From Ancylobacter lacus (GTDB taxonomy: Bacteria; Pseudomonadota; Alphaproteobacteria; Rhizobiales; Xanthobacteraceae): a stretch of DNA of 64,000 bases. The notes under the pieces are model-generated. The model was not told the origin of the DNA. It did not search any database and worked only from the letters and a program-made list of their open reading frames with translations. This document shows, piece by piece, positions 47,288-56,798 of this stretch (positions are counted from its first letter, which is position 1; every line of letters begins with the position of its first letter). The position numbers were made by a program, and so were the translations under genes. Location of the stretch: positions 54,558 to 118,557 of the forward strand of contig NZ_JAHBGE010000074.1 in NCBI RefSeq assembly GCF_018390635.1. The letters run 5' to 3'.

Positions 47288-49066
47288 ATGGCGGGCGCGC
47301 AGGAGGCCCGGCAGCGCAAGAGCCGGGCTGCCCGCCTGCTCGCCGGCTGGCGCCCGCTGGCCCGGCGCGAGCTGGCCGCCGCCATGGTGGCCGGCGCGCT
47401 CGGCGGTGCCGTCATCGTGGCGCAGGCCTGGGTCGTCGCGTCCATCCTCGATGCCGCGCTGTTCCGGGGCGCGCCGCCGGAGGCGCTGACGGGCGGGCTG
47501 CTGGCGCTGGCCGGGCTGCTGGTGCTGCGCGCGGTGGCGGCCTATGGCGCCGAGCGCTTCGGCTTCGCCGCGGCGATGAAGGTGGTGCCGGCGCTGCGGC
47601 GGGCGATGCTGGAGCGGCTGGACCGGATCGGCCCTCTCGGCCTGTCCGGCACCCCCTCCGGCGAGATCGTCGCCGCGCTGGCGGATGGGGTGCGGGGCAC
47701 CGAACCGTTCTTCTCCCGCTACATCCCCGCCACCAGCCAGGCGGTGGTGCTGCCGCTCGGCATCCTCATCGTGGTGGCACCGCTCGACTGGGTGTCCGCC
47801 CTCGCCTTCCTCGTCACCGCGCCGCTGATCCCGCTGTTCATGGCGCTGATCGGCATGGGCGCGGAACAGCGCAACCAGCGCCAGTGGCGCCGGCTCCAGC
47901 GCATGTCCGGCCATTTCCTCGACGCCATTCAGGGCATCGCCACGCTGAAGGCCTTCAATGCCGGCCCGCGCATGGTCGGCGAGGTCGCCGAAGCGGCGGA
48001 CGGCTACCGCCGCGACACGATGGCGGTGCTGCGCATCGCCTTCCTCTCCTCGCTCACCCTCGAATTCTTCGCCACCGTCTCCATCGCGCTGGTGGCGCTG
48101 ATGATCGGGCTGCGGCTGATGTGGGGGGAGATGGGCTACCAGCACGGCCTCTTCGTGCTGCTGCTGGCGCCGGAGTTCTATCTGCCGCTGCGCGCCATGG
48201 GGACCGCCTATCACGCCCGGATGGAATCGCTGGGTGCCGCCGAGCGGCTGGCGGCGCTGGAGGACATGCCGGACATGGCCGAGAGCGGGGCCGGCGTCGG
48301 CGCCCCGCCGCTGCCGGCGGGCCCGGTGGCGATCCGCTTCGAGGATGTGCGGCTCGACTTCGCCGATGGCCGCCGCGCGCTGGACGGGGTGAGCTTCACC
48401 ATTCCCGCCGGCGAAACCTGGGCCGTGGTCGGCGCCTCCGGCGCCGGCAAATCCAGCCTGTTCGCGCTCCTCATGGGCTTTGCCCGCCCCACCGGCGGGC
48501 GCATCCTGGTGAATGGCGCGCCGCTGGCGGCGCTCGATCTCGCCGCCTTCCGCGCCGGGCTCGCCTATGTCCCCCAGCGGCCCACCCTGTTCGCCGCCGA
48601 CGCCGCCGCCAATATCGCGCTGGGCGAGGCGGCACCCGATGCCGCCCGGGTGGTGCAGGCGGCGCGGCAGGCCGCCATCCACGCCCGGCTCGAGGCGCTG
48701 CCGCAGGGCTACGCCACCCCGCTCGGGGAAGGCGGCCATGCGCTCTCCGGCGGCGAGGCGCACCGCGTCGGGCTCGCCCGCGCCTTCTACCGCGACGCCC
48801 CGCTGGTGCTGCTCGACGAACCCACCGCCCATCTCGACGCCGGCACCGAGGCGGCGGTTCAGCAGGCGATTGCCGGGCTGAAGCCGGGCCGCACCCTGCT
48901 CGTCATCGCCCACCGGCTCGCCAGCCTCGCCCATGCCGACCGCATCCTGGTGCTGGAGCGCGGCCGGGTGGTGGAAATCGGCACCGAGGCGGCGCTGCGC
49001 GCCGCCGGCGGGACCTTCGCCGCGCTGGTGCGCAGCGCGCTCGCCGAGGGGGAGACACCGGCATGA
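47288..49066 (+). CDS. cydD: Thiol/heme ABC exporter subunit CydD
   Basis: 592 residues. CydDC exports glutathione and cysteine and is needed for assembly of cytochrome bd oxidase. Six membrane helices fill residues ~35-320 (ending at YHARMESLGAAERLAAL), then the ATPase domain has Walker A GASGAGKSS, signature LSGGEAHRVGLARAF and Walker B LVLLDEPTAHLD. Start uncertain: the ATG at 47288 gives the normal length (E. coli 588); a GTG at 47234 would add 18 residues. Overlaps cydC by 4 bases (ATGA). No cydAB genes are nearby. Confidence 0.9.
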   Translation: MAGAQEARQRKSRAARLLAGWRPLARRELAAAMVAGALGGAVIVAQAWVVASILDAALFRGAPPEALTGGLLALAGLLVLRAVAAYGAERFGFAAAMKVVPALRRAMLERLDRIGPLGLSGTPSGEIVAALADGVRGTEPFFSRYIPATSQAVVLPLGILIVVAPLDWVSALAFLVTAPLIPLFMALIGMGAEQRNQRQWRRLQRMSGHFLDAIQGIATLKAFNAGPRMVGEVAEAADGYRRDTMAVLRIAFLSSLTLEFFATVSIALVALMIGLRLMWGEMGYQHGLFVLLLAPEFYLPLRAMGTAYHARMESLGAAERLAALEDMPDMAESGAGVGAPPLPAGPVAIRFEDVRLDFADGRRALDGVSFTIPAGETWAVVGASGAGKSSLFALLMGFARPTGGRILVNGAPLAALDLAAFRAGLAYVPQRPTLFAADAAANIALGEAAPDAARVVQAARQAAIHARLEALPQGYATPLGEGGHALSGGEAHRVGLARAFYRDAPLVLLDEPTAHLDAGTEAAVQQAIAGLKPGRTLLVIAHRLASLAHADRILVLERGRVVEIGTEAALRAAGGTFAALVRSALAEGETPA

Positions 49067-50778
49067 GGGATTTTCTCCGCCTGCTCCGGCTGATGCGGCC
49101 CCAGGCCGGCTGGATGGCGCTTTCCGTGCTGCTGGCCGCGACCGCCACCCTCGCCAGCATCGCGCTGATGGCGATCTCCGGCTGGTTCGTCACCGCCATG
49201 GCGCTGGCCGGCGCGGCGGGGGTGACGATGAACTACTTCACCCCCTCCGCCTATATCCGGGCCTGCGCCCTGCTGCGCACCGGCGGGCGCTATGCCGAGC
49301 GGATCGTCGGCCACGAGGCGACGCTGCGCTTCGTCGCCAGCCTGCGGCCGTGGCTGTTCGCCCGCATGGAGGCCGGCGCGCCGGCCACGCTGCAGGGACT
49401 CGCCAGCGGCGACCTGCTGAGCCGGCTGCGCGGCGATATCGACCGGCTGGAGACCGCCTTCCTCAGGGTCCTCTCGCCCTTCGCGGTGGCGCTGCTGGCA
49501 CTCGGGCCGTGCCTCGCCGTGCTCGCCGCCCATGACGGCGCGATGGCCATCGTGACCGGCCTCATCATCCTCACCGGCGCCCTCATCATACCGATCATCC
49601 TGCACGCTGGCAGCGCTGCCAGCGCCCGCCGGCTGGCCCGCGGCAGCGCCCGGCTGAATGCCCTTCTGGTCGAAGAAGTGCAAGGATTGCAGGAGCTTGC
49701 CGTCTATGACGGCGCCCGCCTCCACCGCGCCCGCCTGCTCGCCGCCAGCGACGCGCTGACGGCCGACGAACAGCGCCTGTCGCAGGCCTCCAGCCTCGCC
49801 ACCGCCCCCCTCCTCGCCGCCCCCCACCTCGCCCTGCTGGGGGTGCTGATTCTGGGATTGCCGCGGCTGGGGAATGGCGGGATCGCACCCGCCGAACTGC
49901 CCATGCTGGCGCTGCTGGCGCTGGCGACTTTTGACGCCGTCGTCGCTATCCCATTGGCAATACAAACGATTCCGACACTGCTCAGCTCCGCACGGCGGGT
50001 GTTCGAGGTGGCGGACACCCCCGCGCCAGCCCCCGAACCCGCGGTCCCCCGGGCCATACCGCGGAGCGGAGCGTTGCGGCTGCAGGGGGTCGGACTGACC
50101 TATCCCGGCGCCTCGACGCCCAGTCTAGCCGGCCTCGACCTCGATCTGGTGCCCGGCCGCCGCATCGCCGTGGTGGGGCCGAGCGGGTCCGGCAAATCGA
50201 GCATTGCGTCGCTGGCCATGCGGTTCGTCCCCCCGTCCGAGGGCACGATCGCCTTTGCCGACGTGCCCTATCCCGCCCTCCGCGGGGCCGATATCCGCGA
50301 CCGCCTCGCGCTGATGTCGCAGGCCGATCACCTGTTCAGCGGCTCGATCGCGGAGAACCTCAGGATCGCCGACCCTCGCGCCGGCCACGCAAGCCTTTGT
50401 GAAGCCTGCCGAATCGCACAGATACTGGATTTCATCGAAGCGCAGCCGAAGGGCTTCGATACCGAGGTGGGTGCGCATGGCACCCGGCTGTCGGGAGGCG
50501 AGGCCCGTCGGATCGCGCTGGCCCGGGCGCTGCTGGCGCGCCGGCCCATCCTCATTCTCGACGAGCCGACCGAGGGCCTCGACCTCGCCACCGAGGCGGC
50601 TCTGCTCGACGCCCTGCTGGACGCCCGGCCAGACCTGACGCTGTTGCTGCTCACCCACCGCCCGGCGCGCCTCGAGCGCATGGACGAGATCATCCGCCTC
50701 GAGCAGGGCCGGGTCGTCGCCCGCGGCGGCCCGGCCGAGCTTGCCCGGCTGTTGCCGCCGCCGGCATTGACCACCTGA
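49063..50778 (+). CDS. cydC: Thiol/heme ABC exporter subunit CydC
   Basis: 571 residues. Second half of the CydDC heterodimer. LMAISGWFVTAMALAG is the CydC-typical helix 2 region, GRYAERIVGHEATLRFVASLRPWLF the intracellular loop; the ATPase domain has Walker A GPSGSGKSS, signature LSGGEARRIALARALL and Walker B ILILDEPTEGLD. From about 49,930 onward codon use looks less GC-biased than in the first half, perhaps chance. Convergent with the lipase gene 14 bases downstream. Confidence 0.91.
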   Translation: MRDFLRLLRLMRPQAGWMALSVLLAATATLASIALMAISGWFVTAMALAGAAGVTMNYFTPSAYIRACALLRTGGRYAERIVGHEATLRFVASLRPWLFARMEAGAPATLQGLASGDLLSRLRGDIDRLETAFLRVLSPFAVALLALGPCLAVLAAHDGAMAIVTGLIILTGALIIPIILHAGSAASARRLARGSARLNALLVEEVQGLQELAVYDGARLHRARLLAASDALTADEQRLSQASSLATAPLLAAPHLALLGVLILGLPRLGNGGIAPAELPMLALLALATFDAVVAIPLAIQTIPTLLSSARRVFEVADTPAPAPEPAVPRAIPRSGALRLQGVGLTYPGASTPSLAGLDLDLVPGRRIAVVGPSGSGKSSIASLAMRFVPPSEGTIAFADVPYPALRGADIRDRLALMSQADHLFSGSIAENLRIADPRAGHASLCEACRIAQILDFIEAQPKGFDTEVGAHGTRLSGGEARRIALARALLARRPILILDEPTEGLDLATEAALLDALLDARPDLTLLLLTHRPARLERMDEIIRLEQGRVVARGGPAELARLLPPPALTT

Positions 50779-50792
50779 GCTTCTCCAATAGG

Positions 50793-52007
50793 TTACGGCG
50801 TGTCGAACCAGATTTTCCACTGCGGCACCGCCGTGGCGAAGGTGCCGCGATGGTTGGTCTTCCCGGTCGAGATCGCCTCGACGGTCATGTTGCCCGCGCC
50901 CATGGCGCGCTGATAGGTCTGCGCGATCTGGCCGACGCCGGGCGTGATCACCTCATCGGCCTCACCATAATAATTGCGCACCGGCGATTTGATGACCCAG
51001 CGATAGGCCTGCGTCTGGGCAATGATTCGGCCATAGGCCGACATCGCGAAGAACTGGGGATCGAAATAGGCCGGCCGGATTAGCTTGTGAAGATCCGAAG
51101 GGATGGTGCTGACATCGATCGGCTCGTTCTCATAAGCCTTGCGAAGCGTGTCGTAATACTCGCCAGCGAACATCGAGGCCGCCATACCCGGCAGGCCGTA
51201 ATACTCCTCGTAGGAGAAAGCCGAGAGGATGAAGAGGGAGTTCACCCAACCCGCGTCGATCGTGCGGGGGAACTGAAGGAACCCGTTGAGCGCGGCAAAG
51301 ACGTCCAGCGGGGCGCTTGCGGTGGCGGTCCTGACGGTGACGCCGGTCGATTCCAGCTTTTCCAGCATGGCCATGGTGACGAAGCCGCCCTGCGACCAGC
51401 CGGCGATGGCGAGACTAGGGGTGGCGATCTTCATCTGCTCCAGCACGGCCCGGCTGGCCAGAAGCATGTCGTAGGTCGCCTGCTGGTGGCTACCCTTCAC
51501 CATGAAGCCCTGCGGCTCGTTGGAGCCTCCCATCCCGAAATAGTCTGCGCCGATAAGCACATAGCCCTGACCGGCGAATTGCGCGATCATGAGCTGCGTC
51601 TCGGGGCTCTGGTCGGGAAAGGAAGGCACCTGCTGCTTCCGGTACACCGTTCCATGCTGATAGGACACCATGGGAAAGCTGGTTGCCCCGGTGTCCGGCA
51701 CGGCGAGGAGACCCGTCGCCACAATCGGACGGTTGTCACGCTCGGGAACGACCGACGTGTAGGTCACGCGGTAGAGACGCACCGCGTTGCGGGCGGGGGT
51801 ATAGGCAACGGTGGTGCCGAAGAAGGCCGGGGTATCGACCGTCAGGATGTGGTTCAGGCGCTCGACCGGCCATGTCGTGAGATATTGATAGCTGACACCG
51901 GAGGCGACGGAGACGGGCGAGGTCTCGTCCGCCCGGGAGGGCGCAAGAGCTCCCCCCATCCCCAGCAGGACCGCGGCGATCACGAGATGGCGCAGGAAGG
52001 TCAACAT
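50793..52007 (-). CDS. Secreted lipase/alpha-beta hydrolase (secretory lipase-like)
   Basis: 404 residues. A signal peptide (LRHLVIAAVLLGMGGALAPSRA) precedes a hydrolase domain resembling the secretory lipase (LIP) group: ATGLLAVPDT, VSYQHGT and GYVLIGADYFGMGGS lead to the nucleophile elbow AGWSQGGF with Ser205. Late YGEADEVI and TNHRGTF supply plausible Asp and His. Such enzymes hydrolyse esters outside the cytosol, including inducible carboxylesterases. GGTGGAG precedes the ATG at 52007. It lies alone between cydC and a GlxA-type regulator. Confidence 0.82.
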   Translation of the reverse strand: MLTFLRHLVIAAVLLGMGGALAPSRADETSPVSVASGVSYQYLTTWPVERLNHILTVDTPAFFGTTVAYTPARNAVRLYRVTYTSVVPERDNRPIVATGLLAVPDTGATSFPMVSYQHGTVYRKQQVPSFPDQSPETQLMIAQFAGQGYVLIGADYFGMGGSNEPQGFMVKGSHQQATYDMLLASRAVLEQMKIATPSLAIAGWSQGGFVTMAMLEKLESTGVTVRTATASAPLDVFAALNGFLQFPRTIDAGWVNSLFILSAFSYEEYYGLPGMAASMFAGEYYDTLRKAYENEPIDVSTIPSDLHKLIRPAYFDPQFFAMSAYGRIIAQTQAYRWVIKSPVRNYYGEADEVITPGVGQIAQTYQRAMGAGNMTVEAISTGKTNHRGTFATAVPQWKIWFDTP

Positions 52008-52156
52008 ATCGACTCCACCGAGAAAAGGGCCGGCCACACGCGGCCAGCCGCCACGCACCATGGCTGCCGACGGTAAATGATTGATGGCACAAACGGTAGC
52101 AGACCTCTTCGGCTGGACACCGTCCTTCATCGGCGGCTTCTGCCGGAGGCTCCCGT

Positions 52157-53098
52157 TCAGGCCCTGCGCATCATGCGGCGCAACGCCTGGGGCGGCTGGC
52201 CGTAGTTGCGCATGAACACCTCGCGCATCCGGCGCAGATCGGCAAAGCCGACCTCGCGCGCCACCGCTTCCAGGCTGTGCCGGGTATCCTCCAGCAGCAG
52301 CCGTGCCGCCTCCAGCCGCAGTTGCTCCACCGCCTTTGCCGGCGACTGCCCGGTCTCGGCGCGAAAGCTGCGGCTGAACTGGCGCGGGGAGAGCGCGGCG
52401 ACTTCCGCAAGCTCTTCGACCGTCAGAAGGTTGGTCAGGTGGCTGCGGGCGTGGGAGAGCGCCTTCTGGATGCGGTCGCTGCTCGGCGCGAGGTCCAGCA
52501 TCTCGGAATGCTGCGACTGCCCCCCCGCCCGGCGATGGTGCATCACCATGCGCCGCGCCACCGATCGTGCCGCATCGGGGCCGAGATCCTTTTCGACAAG
52601 GGCGACAGCAACGTCCAGACCGGCGGTGAGACCCGCCGAGGTCCAGACCGGCCCTTCATTGATGAAGATGCGATCTTCCTCCACACGGATGGCGGGAAAG
52701 CTCTCCTGCATCAGCCGGGCAAAGGCCCAGTGTGTCGTTGCACGCCGGCCGTCCAGCATGCCGAGCTGCGCCAACAGGAAAGCACCCGTGCAAAGGCCCA
52801 CCGAGCGCCTGGCGAGGACCGCCGCCTCGTGGAGCGACGCCAGCGTCCGCGCGTCCTGAAGCGGCGGCGGCGTCAGCCCCGCCATCAGCAGCAGCGTATC
52901 GACAGCCCCCGCCTCACCGAGCGGGCGCGTCGGCACATCGAACCCGCTGGAAGAGGCGACCGGCCCGCCCGCCACGGAGTAGATGCCGAGCGAATAGAAA
53001 GGCTCTTCCACCACAGCGTTTGCGAGTTCGAACGCGGCTTGCGCGCCCAGCGCCAGAAACTGGAAGCCGGGCGTCAGCACCATCGCGACCTGCGGCAT
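52157..53098 (-). CDS. GlxA family transcriptional regulator (DJ-1/PfpI + AraC HTH)
   Basis: 313 residues. Residues ~1-185 form a DJ-1/PfpI-like domain with a nucleophile-like Cys103 in VGLCTGAFLLA; residues ~215-313 are an AraC-type double HTH (TVEELAEVAALSPRQFSRSFRAETG and ARLLLEDT...REVGFADLRRMREVF). Such regulators respond to small metabolites, often amines or aldehydes. Divergent from the SDR gene at 53215 by 116 bases, a frequent regulator/target pair in Proteobacteria. Confidence 0.9.
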   Translation of the reverse strand: MPQVAMVLTPGFQFLALGAQAAFELANAVVEEPFYSLGIYSVAGGPVASSSGFDVPTRPLGEAGAVDTLLLMAGLTPPPLQDARTLASLHEAAVLARRSVGLCTGAFLLAQLGMLDGRRATTHWAFARLMQESFPAIRVEEDRIFINEGPVWTSAGLTAGLDVAVALVEKDLGPDAARSVARRMVMHHRRAGGQSQHSEMLDLAPSSDRIQKALSHARSHLTNLLTVEELAEVAALSPRQFSRSFRAETGQSPAKAVEQLRLEAARLLLEDTRHSLEAVAREVGFADLRRMREVFMRNYGQPPQALRRMMRRA

Positions 53099-53214
53099 GG
53101 GCCGTCCTCCTCATGTCCTGAATCATGTCGATATACGTCATTTCGGCCAAAGTCCATTCGCGCCATAACGGGGGTGTCGAAAGCGACACGTCACCTCACC
53201 GAAAGGACCGCACC

Positions 53215-54018
53215 ATGACCCAGGGAACCGCACTCATCACCGGCGCATCGAGCGGGATCGGCGCGATCTACGCCGATCGTCTGGCCCGGCGCGGGCACGA
53301 CCTGATCCTCGTCGCCCGGCAGCAGGACAAGCTGCATTCGCTCGCCGCGCGCATTTCGGATGAGACCGGCCGCGCCGTGGAAGTGATCGCGGCGGACCTC
53401 GGCAACGCCAGCGACCTCGCCCGGGTCGAAGCCGTCCTGCGCAGCGACGCCAGCATCTCCCTGCTGGTGAACAACGCCGGCATTGGCACGCATACGGAAC
53501 TGCTCGCCAGCGACGTCGACCGGATGGAGGCGATGATCCGCCTCAACATCACGGCGCTGATGCGGCTCAGCTACGCGGCCGCGCCCGCCTTCGTGGCCCG
53601 GGGCAAGGGCACGATCATCAACATCGCCTCGATCGTGGCGATCGCGCCGGAGTTGCTGAACGGGGTGTATGGCGGGTCCAAGGCCTTCGTTCAGGCCTTC
53701 AGCCTTTCGCTGCACAAGGAACTGGCCGACAAGGGCGTGCGCATCCAGTCGGTGCTTCCCGGCGCCACCGCGACCGATTTCTGGGCGATCGGCGGGCTGC
53801 CCGTGGAGCATCTGCCCAGCGAGATCGTGATGCGCGCCGAGGACATGGTGGATGCCGCCCTGATCGGGCTCGACCGCGGCGAGACCACCACCATTCCGGC
53901 ACTCGCCGACATCGGCCTTTGGAACGCATTCGAAGCCGCGCGGGCCAGCCTCGCTCCCCACCTCTCCGCCAGCGCCCCCGCCGCCCGCTTCGGCCTTGCC
54001 GCGCCCGCGGCGACGTGA
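53215..54018 (+). CDS. SDR family NAD(P)-dependent oxidoreductase
   Basis: 267 residues. TGASSGIGAIYADRLARRG (start of the Rossmann fold), NNAGIG, and the active-site YGGSK pentad with the upstream IASI serine are present. It belongs to the DltE-like short-chain dehydrogenase group. The ATG at 53215 (MTQGTALITG) follows GAAAGGA; the open frame begins earlier. Target of the divergent GlxA-type regulator by position; substrate unknown. The 217 bases after it contain no gene I can support. Confidence 0.87.
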   Translation: MTQGTALITGASSGIGAIYADRLARRGHDLILVARQQDKLHSLAARISDETGRAVEVIAADLGNASDLARVEAVLRSDASISLLVNNAGIGTHTELLASDVDRMEAMIRLNITALMRLSYAAAPAFVARGKGTIINIASIVAIAPELLNGVYGGSKAFVQAFSLSLHKELADKGVRIQSVLPGATATDFWAIGGLPVEHLPSEIVMRAEDMVDAALIGLDRGETTTIPALADIGLWNAFEAARASLAPHLSASAPAARFGLAAPAAT

Positions 54019-54235
54019 TCGGGCCGCCCGCGGACACGAGAGCCTGCGCGAGGCAGAAGTGCCGCGCGTTGCTCGAACGCTCCTACCGATCCCGCGCTGT
54101 GCCATGCGGGGTCGCGGCTATCGGAGGCCTCCCGGGCGGATGCTGATCGACCCCGGTCGGATTTCGTGCGCGGCGCCGTGTCAGCACCGCGGCTGTCCGA
54201 CATCGAGGCCGGTTTAGAGTCACAACTGCCCAACC

Positions 54236-55531
54236 TCACATTGAGAGAAGAGCGGCCCGCTCCAGCCGGTCGCGCACCGCCGGTCGTTCCAGCGGCAGGT
54301 GGGCGCGGTCTTGGGCCTTCAGCGCCGCAAAAGCGGCGTCGGTCGCCTGCAGCGTGAGCGCGACATCCGCCTCGGTGAGCGCCGCGTTGATGAACATGTT
54401 GTGGTAGGGGTGGAGATACACGCCCCGGCGCACCGCCGCCGCCGTCCAGAAATAGCCGAGCCGCATTTCCGGGTCGTCCTCGAACAGGATCTGCGGCATC
54501 TGTGCCGGACCGGTCTGGCGCAGCGTAAAACCGTGATCGGCCGCCTGCGCGGCCAGCCCTTCGCGGAACAGGCGGCCGGTATGGGCCAGACGTTCGAGAT
54601 AATCGCTGTCGCGCACGATTTTCAACGTCGCCAGCGCCGCCGCCATCGGCACGGCGGAGAACCAGAACGAACCGGTGACGAAGACGCTGGAAGCGGCCTT
54701 GCGCATGTGTTCGAGCCCCACCAGCGCCGAGATCGGCTGGCCATTGCCGATCACCTTGCCGATGGCGGTGAGATCCGGCGTGACGCCGAGCCCGGCCCAG
54801 GCGCCCTCGCGCGACAGGCGAAAGGCGGAGCGCACCTCGTCGAGCACGAGCACCACCCCCTCGGCATCGCACAGCCGACGCGCCTCGCCGGCGAAGGTGG
54901 CGTCGGGCTCGGATTGGTCGCGGAAGGTTTCGTGGCGGAACGGCGTCGCGAACACTGCCGCGATATCCCCGGCATGGGCCTTCATCGCGTCGGCGAGGTC
55001 CTGCGGGTCCTGGTCGCGGTAATAGACGATGTGGCCGCGATCTTCGGATAAAATCCCCGCCGGTCCCGGCGTGCACCACGGCGCGGCGCCATGATAGACG
55101 CCCTTGCCGACGAGGATCTTGCGCTTGCCGGTATGGGCGCGGGCGATGACGGTCGCCATCGAGGTCGCGTCAGTTCCATTCTTGCAGAACATCGCCCAGT
55201 CGGCGGCGCTCAGCATCGAGACCATGGTCTCGGCCAGGGTCACCATGACTTCGGATGGCCCGGTCAGCGTGTCGCCCAGCGCTGCCTGTGCCGCTACCGC
55301 CGCTTCGACCTGGGGCTCGCGATAGCCCAGCAGGTTGGGGCCGTAGGCGCACATATAGTCGATATATTCATTATCATCGACATCCCATAGGCGGGCGCCT
55401 TCCGCGCGGCGGAAGAACTGGGGGAAATCGCCCGGCAGCAGGGCGGTCGATTCATGGCCGTACATACCACCCGGAATGACCTTGGCGGCACGCTCCTTCA
55501 GTTCCGCGTTGCGCGAATTGGTCCAGCTCAT
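54236..55531 (-). CDS. Class III PLP aminotransferase, glutamate-1-semialdehyde aminomutase-like
   Basis: 431 residues, fold type I PLP enzyme. RLWDVDDNEYIDYMCAYGPNLLGY is the class III entry region; FCKNGTDATSMA (about 115-126) binds the PLP phosphate; LDEVRSAFR has Asp231 for the pyridine nitrogen; LTAIGKVIGNG has the Schiff-base Lys259. True HemL proteins are shorter-featured and linked to heme synthesis; this gene belongs to a catabolic cluster, so a transaminase for an amine or beta-amino acid is more likely. Divergent from the TetR gene; the gap holds a palindromic operator. Confidence 0.86.
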   Translation of the reverse strand: MSWTNSRNAELKERAAKVIPGGMYGHESTALLPGDFPQFFRRAEGARLWDVDDNEYIDYMCAYGPNLLGYREPQVEAAVAAQAALGDTLTGPSEVMVTLAETMVSMLSAADWAMFCKNGTDATSMATVIARAHTGKRKILVGKGVYHGAAPWCTPGPAGILSEDRGHIVYYRDQDPQDLADAMKAHAGDIAAVFATPFRHETFRDQSEPDATFAGEARRLCDAEGVVLVLDEVRSAFRLSREGAWAGLGVTPDLTAIGKVIGNGQPISALVGLEHMRKAASSVFVTGSFWFSAVPMAAALATLKIVRDSDYLERLAHTGRLFREGLAAQAADHGFTLRQTGPAQMPQILFEDDPEMRLGYFWTAAAVRRGVYLHPYHNMFINAALTEADVALTLQATDAAFAALKAQDRAHLPLERPAVRDRLERAALLSM

Positions 55532-55635
55532 AGCGGACGGCCTCGTGTTCGATCGATGAAAAGACCGTCGCACAATGGGGAGACGTGGTGCGCCGGAAAC
55601 CTGGTGCCGGGTGAATAATCCCAACGCGGAACGAC

Positions 55636-55660
55636 GATAATGATAATATTATCGATTATC
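55636..55660. promoter_or_regulatory. Candidate TetR operator (nested AT-rich palindromes)
   Basis: GATAATATTATC (55642-55653) is a perfect 12-bp palindrome. It is flanked by a further GATAAT (55636-55641) and ATTATC (55655-55660), giving four half-sites. It lies 105 bases upstream of the aminotransferase start and 84 before the TetR start, so one bound repressor dimer pair could control both divergent genes. Confidence 0.6.
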
Positions 55661-55743
55661 AATCGCGATATGATGGCGCCCCTCCCGGATTTGCCCGGCC
55701 CGGCGGCCCCAGCTAGTCTGCCGCGGAAAAACCGAGGAACGAC

Positions 55744-56454
55744 ATGCCAATGAACGATCGCCCGGACGCCAGCGTCACCATTGACGAGGAGCGTACGGCG
55801 GCGGCAAGCGAGATGGGCCTTGCCGGCAAGGGTCCCGTGCGCCGTCGGCGGGGCCAGATCCGCCTCAAGGCGCTGATCGAGGCGACCGACGCGCTGCTGG
55901 CGGAGCACGACGTGAGCGAGGTCGGCCTGTATCAGATCGCCGAGCGGGCGGGCGTGCCCGCGGCCTCGATCTATCACTTCTTCCCGAACAAGGAGGCGGC
56001 GCTTGTGGCGCTTGCGGAAGACTACCTCGATCGCCTGGTGCTGCGCTCGACCGAAGCCCCGCCGCAATTGCCGACGAGCTGGCAGGACCTGATCAGCTGG
56101 CGCATCCGCACCTCCGCCCGCTTCTACAATGAGCACGTCCCGCTCATGCGGCTGTTCCTTGGCGCCAGCATCAGTGCCGAGGTTCGTCAGCGCGACATGG
56201 CGGGCACCCATGCCGTCTCGCAGACGCGCGCCGAGATGTTCAACCGCTACTTCGTCATGCCGCCCATTCGCGACTGGACCGGAAAGCTCGCAACCTCGCT
56301 CGCCATTGCCGACGGCATCTGGGCACTCTCCTACAGCCAGCACCAGCGCATCACCGACGACTCCATCGAGGAAGCGATACGGGCGGTGACGGCCTATCTG
56401 CGCTGCTATCTCCCGGACTGGATCGAGCCACGCACCGCAACCATCACGACTTAG
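55744..56454 (+). CDS. TetR/AcrR family transcriptional regulator
   Basis: 236 residues. An N-terminal extension (~35 residues) precedes the TetR HTH: IRLKALIEATDALLAEHDVSEVGLYQIAERAGVPAASIYHFFPNKEAALVAL (about 39-90). The all-helical C-terminal domain binds an unknown ligand. It stands between the divergent class III aminotransferase and the monooxygenase/transporter genes and is their likely regulator. The ATG at 55744 has GAGGAACG upstream; a second Met two codons later is possible. Confidence 0.9.
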   Translation: MPMNDRPDASVTIDEERTAAASEMGLAGKGPVRRRRGQIRLKALIEATDALLAEHDVSEVGLYQIAERAGVPAASIYHFFPNKEAALVALAEDYLDRLVLRSTEAPPQLPTSWQDLISWRIRTSARFYNEHVPLMRLFLGASISAEVRQRDMAGTHAVSQTRAEMFNRYFVMPPIRDWTGKLATSLAIADGIWALSYSQHQRITDDSIEEAIRAVTAYLRCYLPDWIEPRTATITT

Positions 56455-56798
56455 CGAATAATTATCGGCTTTCTCCCCCTCACCGGCCGGGCGGGACGAG
56501 ACTGTCGGCGCGCCTCGATCAAACCCGGGCGCCGGGGTCGGCCGTCGCGCAGCCTCATCACGCATGCGCACTGGGCACATCCTCAGAGAGCCATCCAGGC
56601 AACTGCTCATGATATCGGCAGAGGTCAGGAAATATGCATATCGGGCTGCGGTGCAGCAATTTTGATATTGATATTCGATTTTTCCATCAATAACGTCCCA
56701 CCATCGAGTTCGGATGCAGGCGCAGCTTGAGCGTGGAACCAGCCCCTTGGGGCGGTCCGCCGAGGACGTGTTGTGTCGTTAGCGCAGAGGTGACGGGC
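56455..56798 (+). other. 344-base gap before the monooxygenase gene, probable promoter
   Basis: It opens with GAATAATTATCG (56456-56467), which contains ATTATCG as in the operator at 55636-55660, then a GC-rich stretch and a second AT-rich segment at about 56,605-56,700 with GATATTGATATTCGAT. No supported gene. The gap most likely holds the promoter of the 56.8-63.7 kb operon and possibly a second TetR site. Confidence 0.45.

Noticed and set aside
54019..54235. Possible mobile-element remnant between the SDR and aminotransferase genes
   Set aside because: I looked for transposase motifs, terminal repeats and tRNA-like ends on both strands and saw none I could support.
53691..55079. 462-codon minus-strand frame overlapping the SDR and class III aminotransferase genes
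   Set aside because: Out of frame with both; partial resemblance is only the shadow of the aminotransferase.
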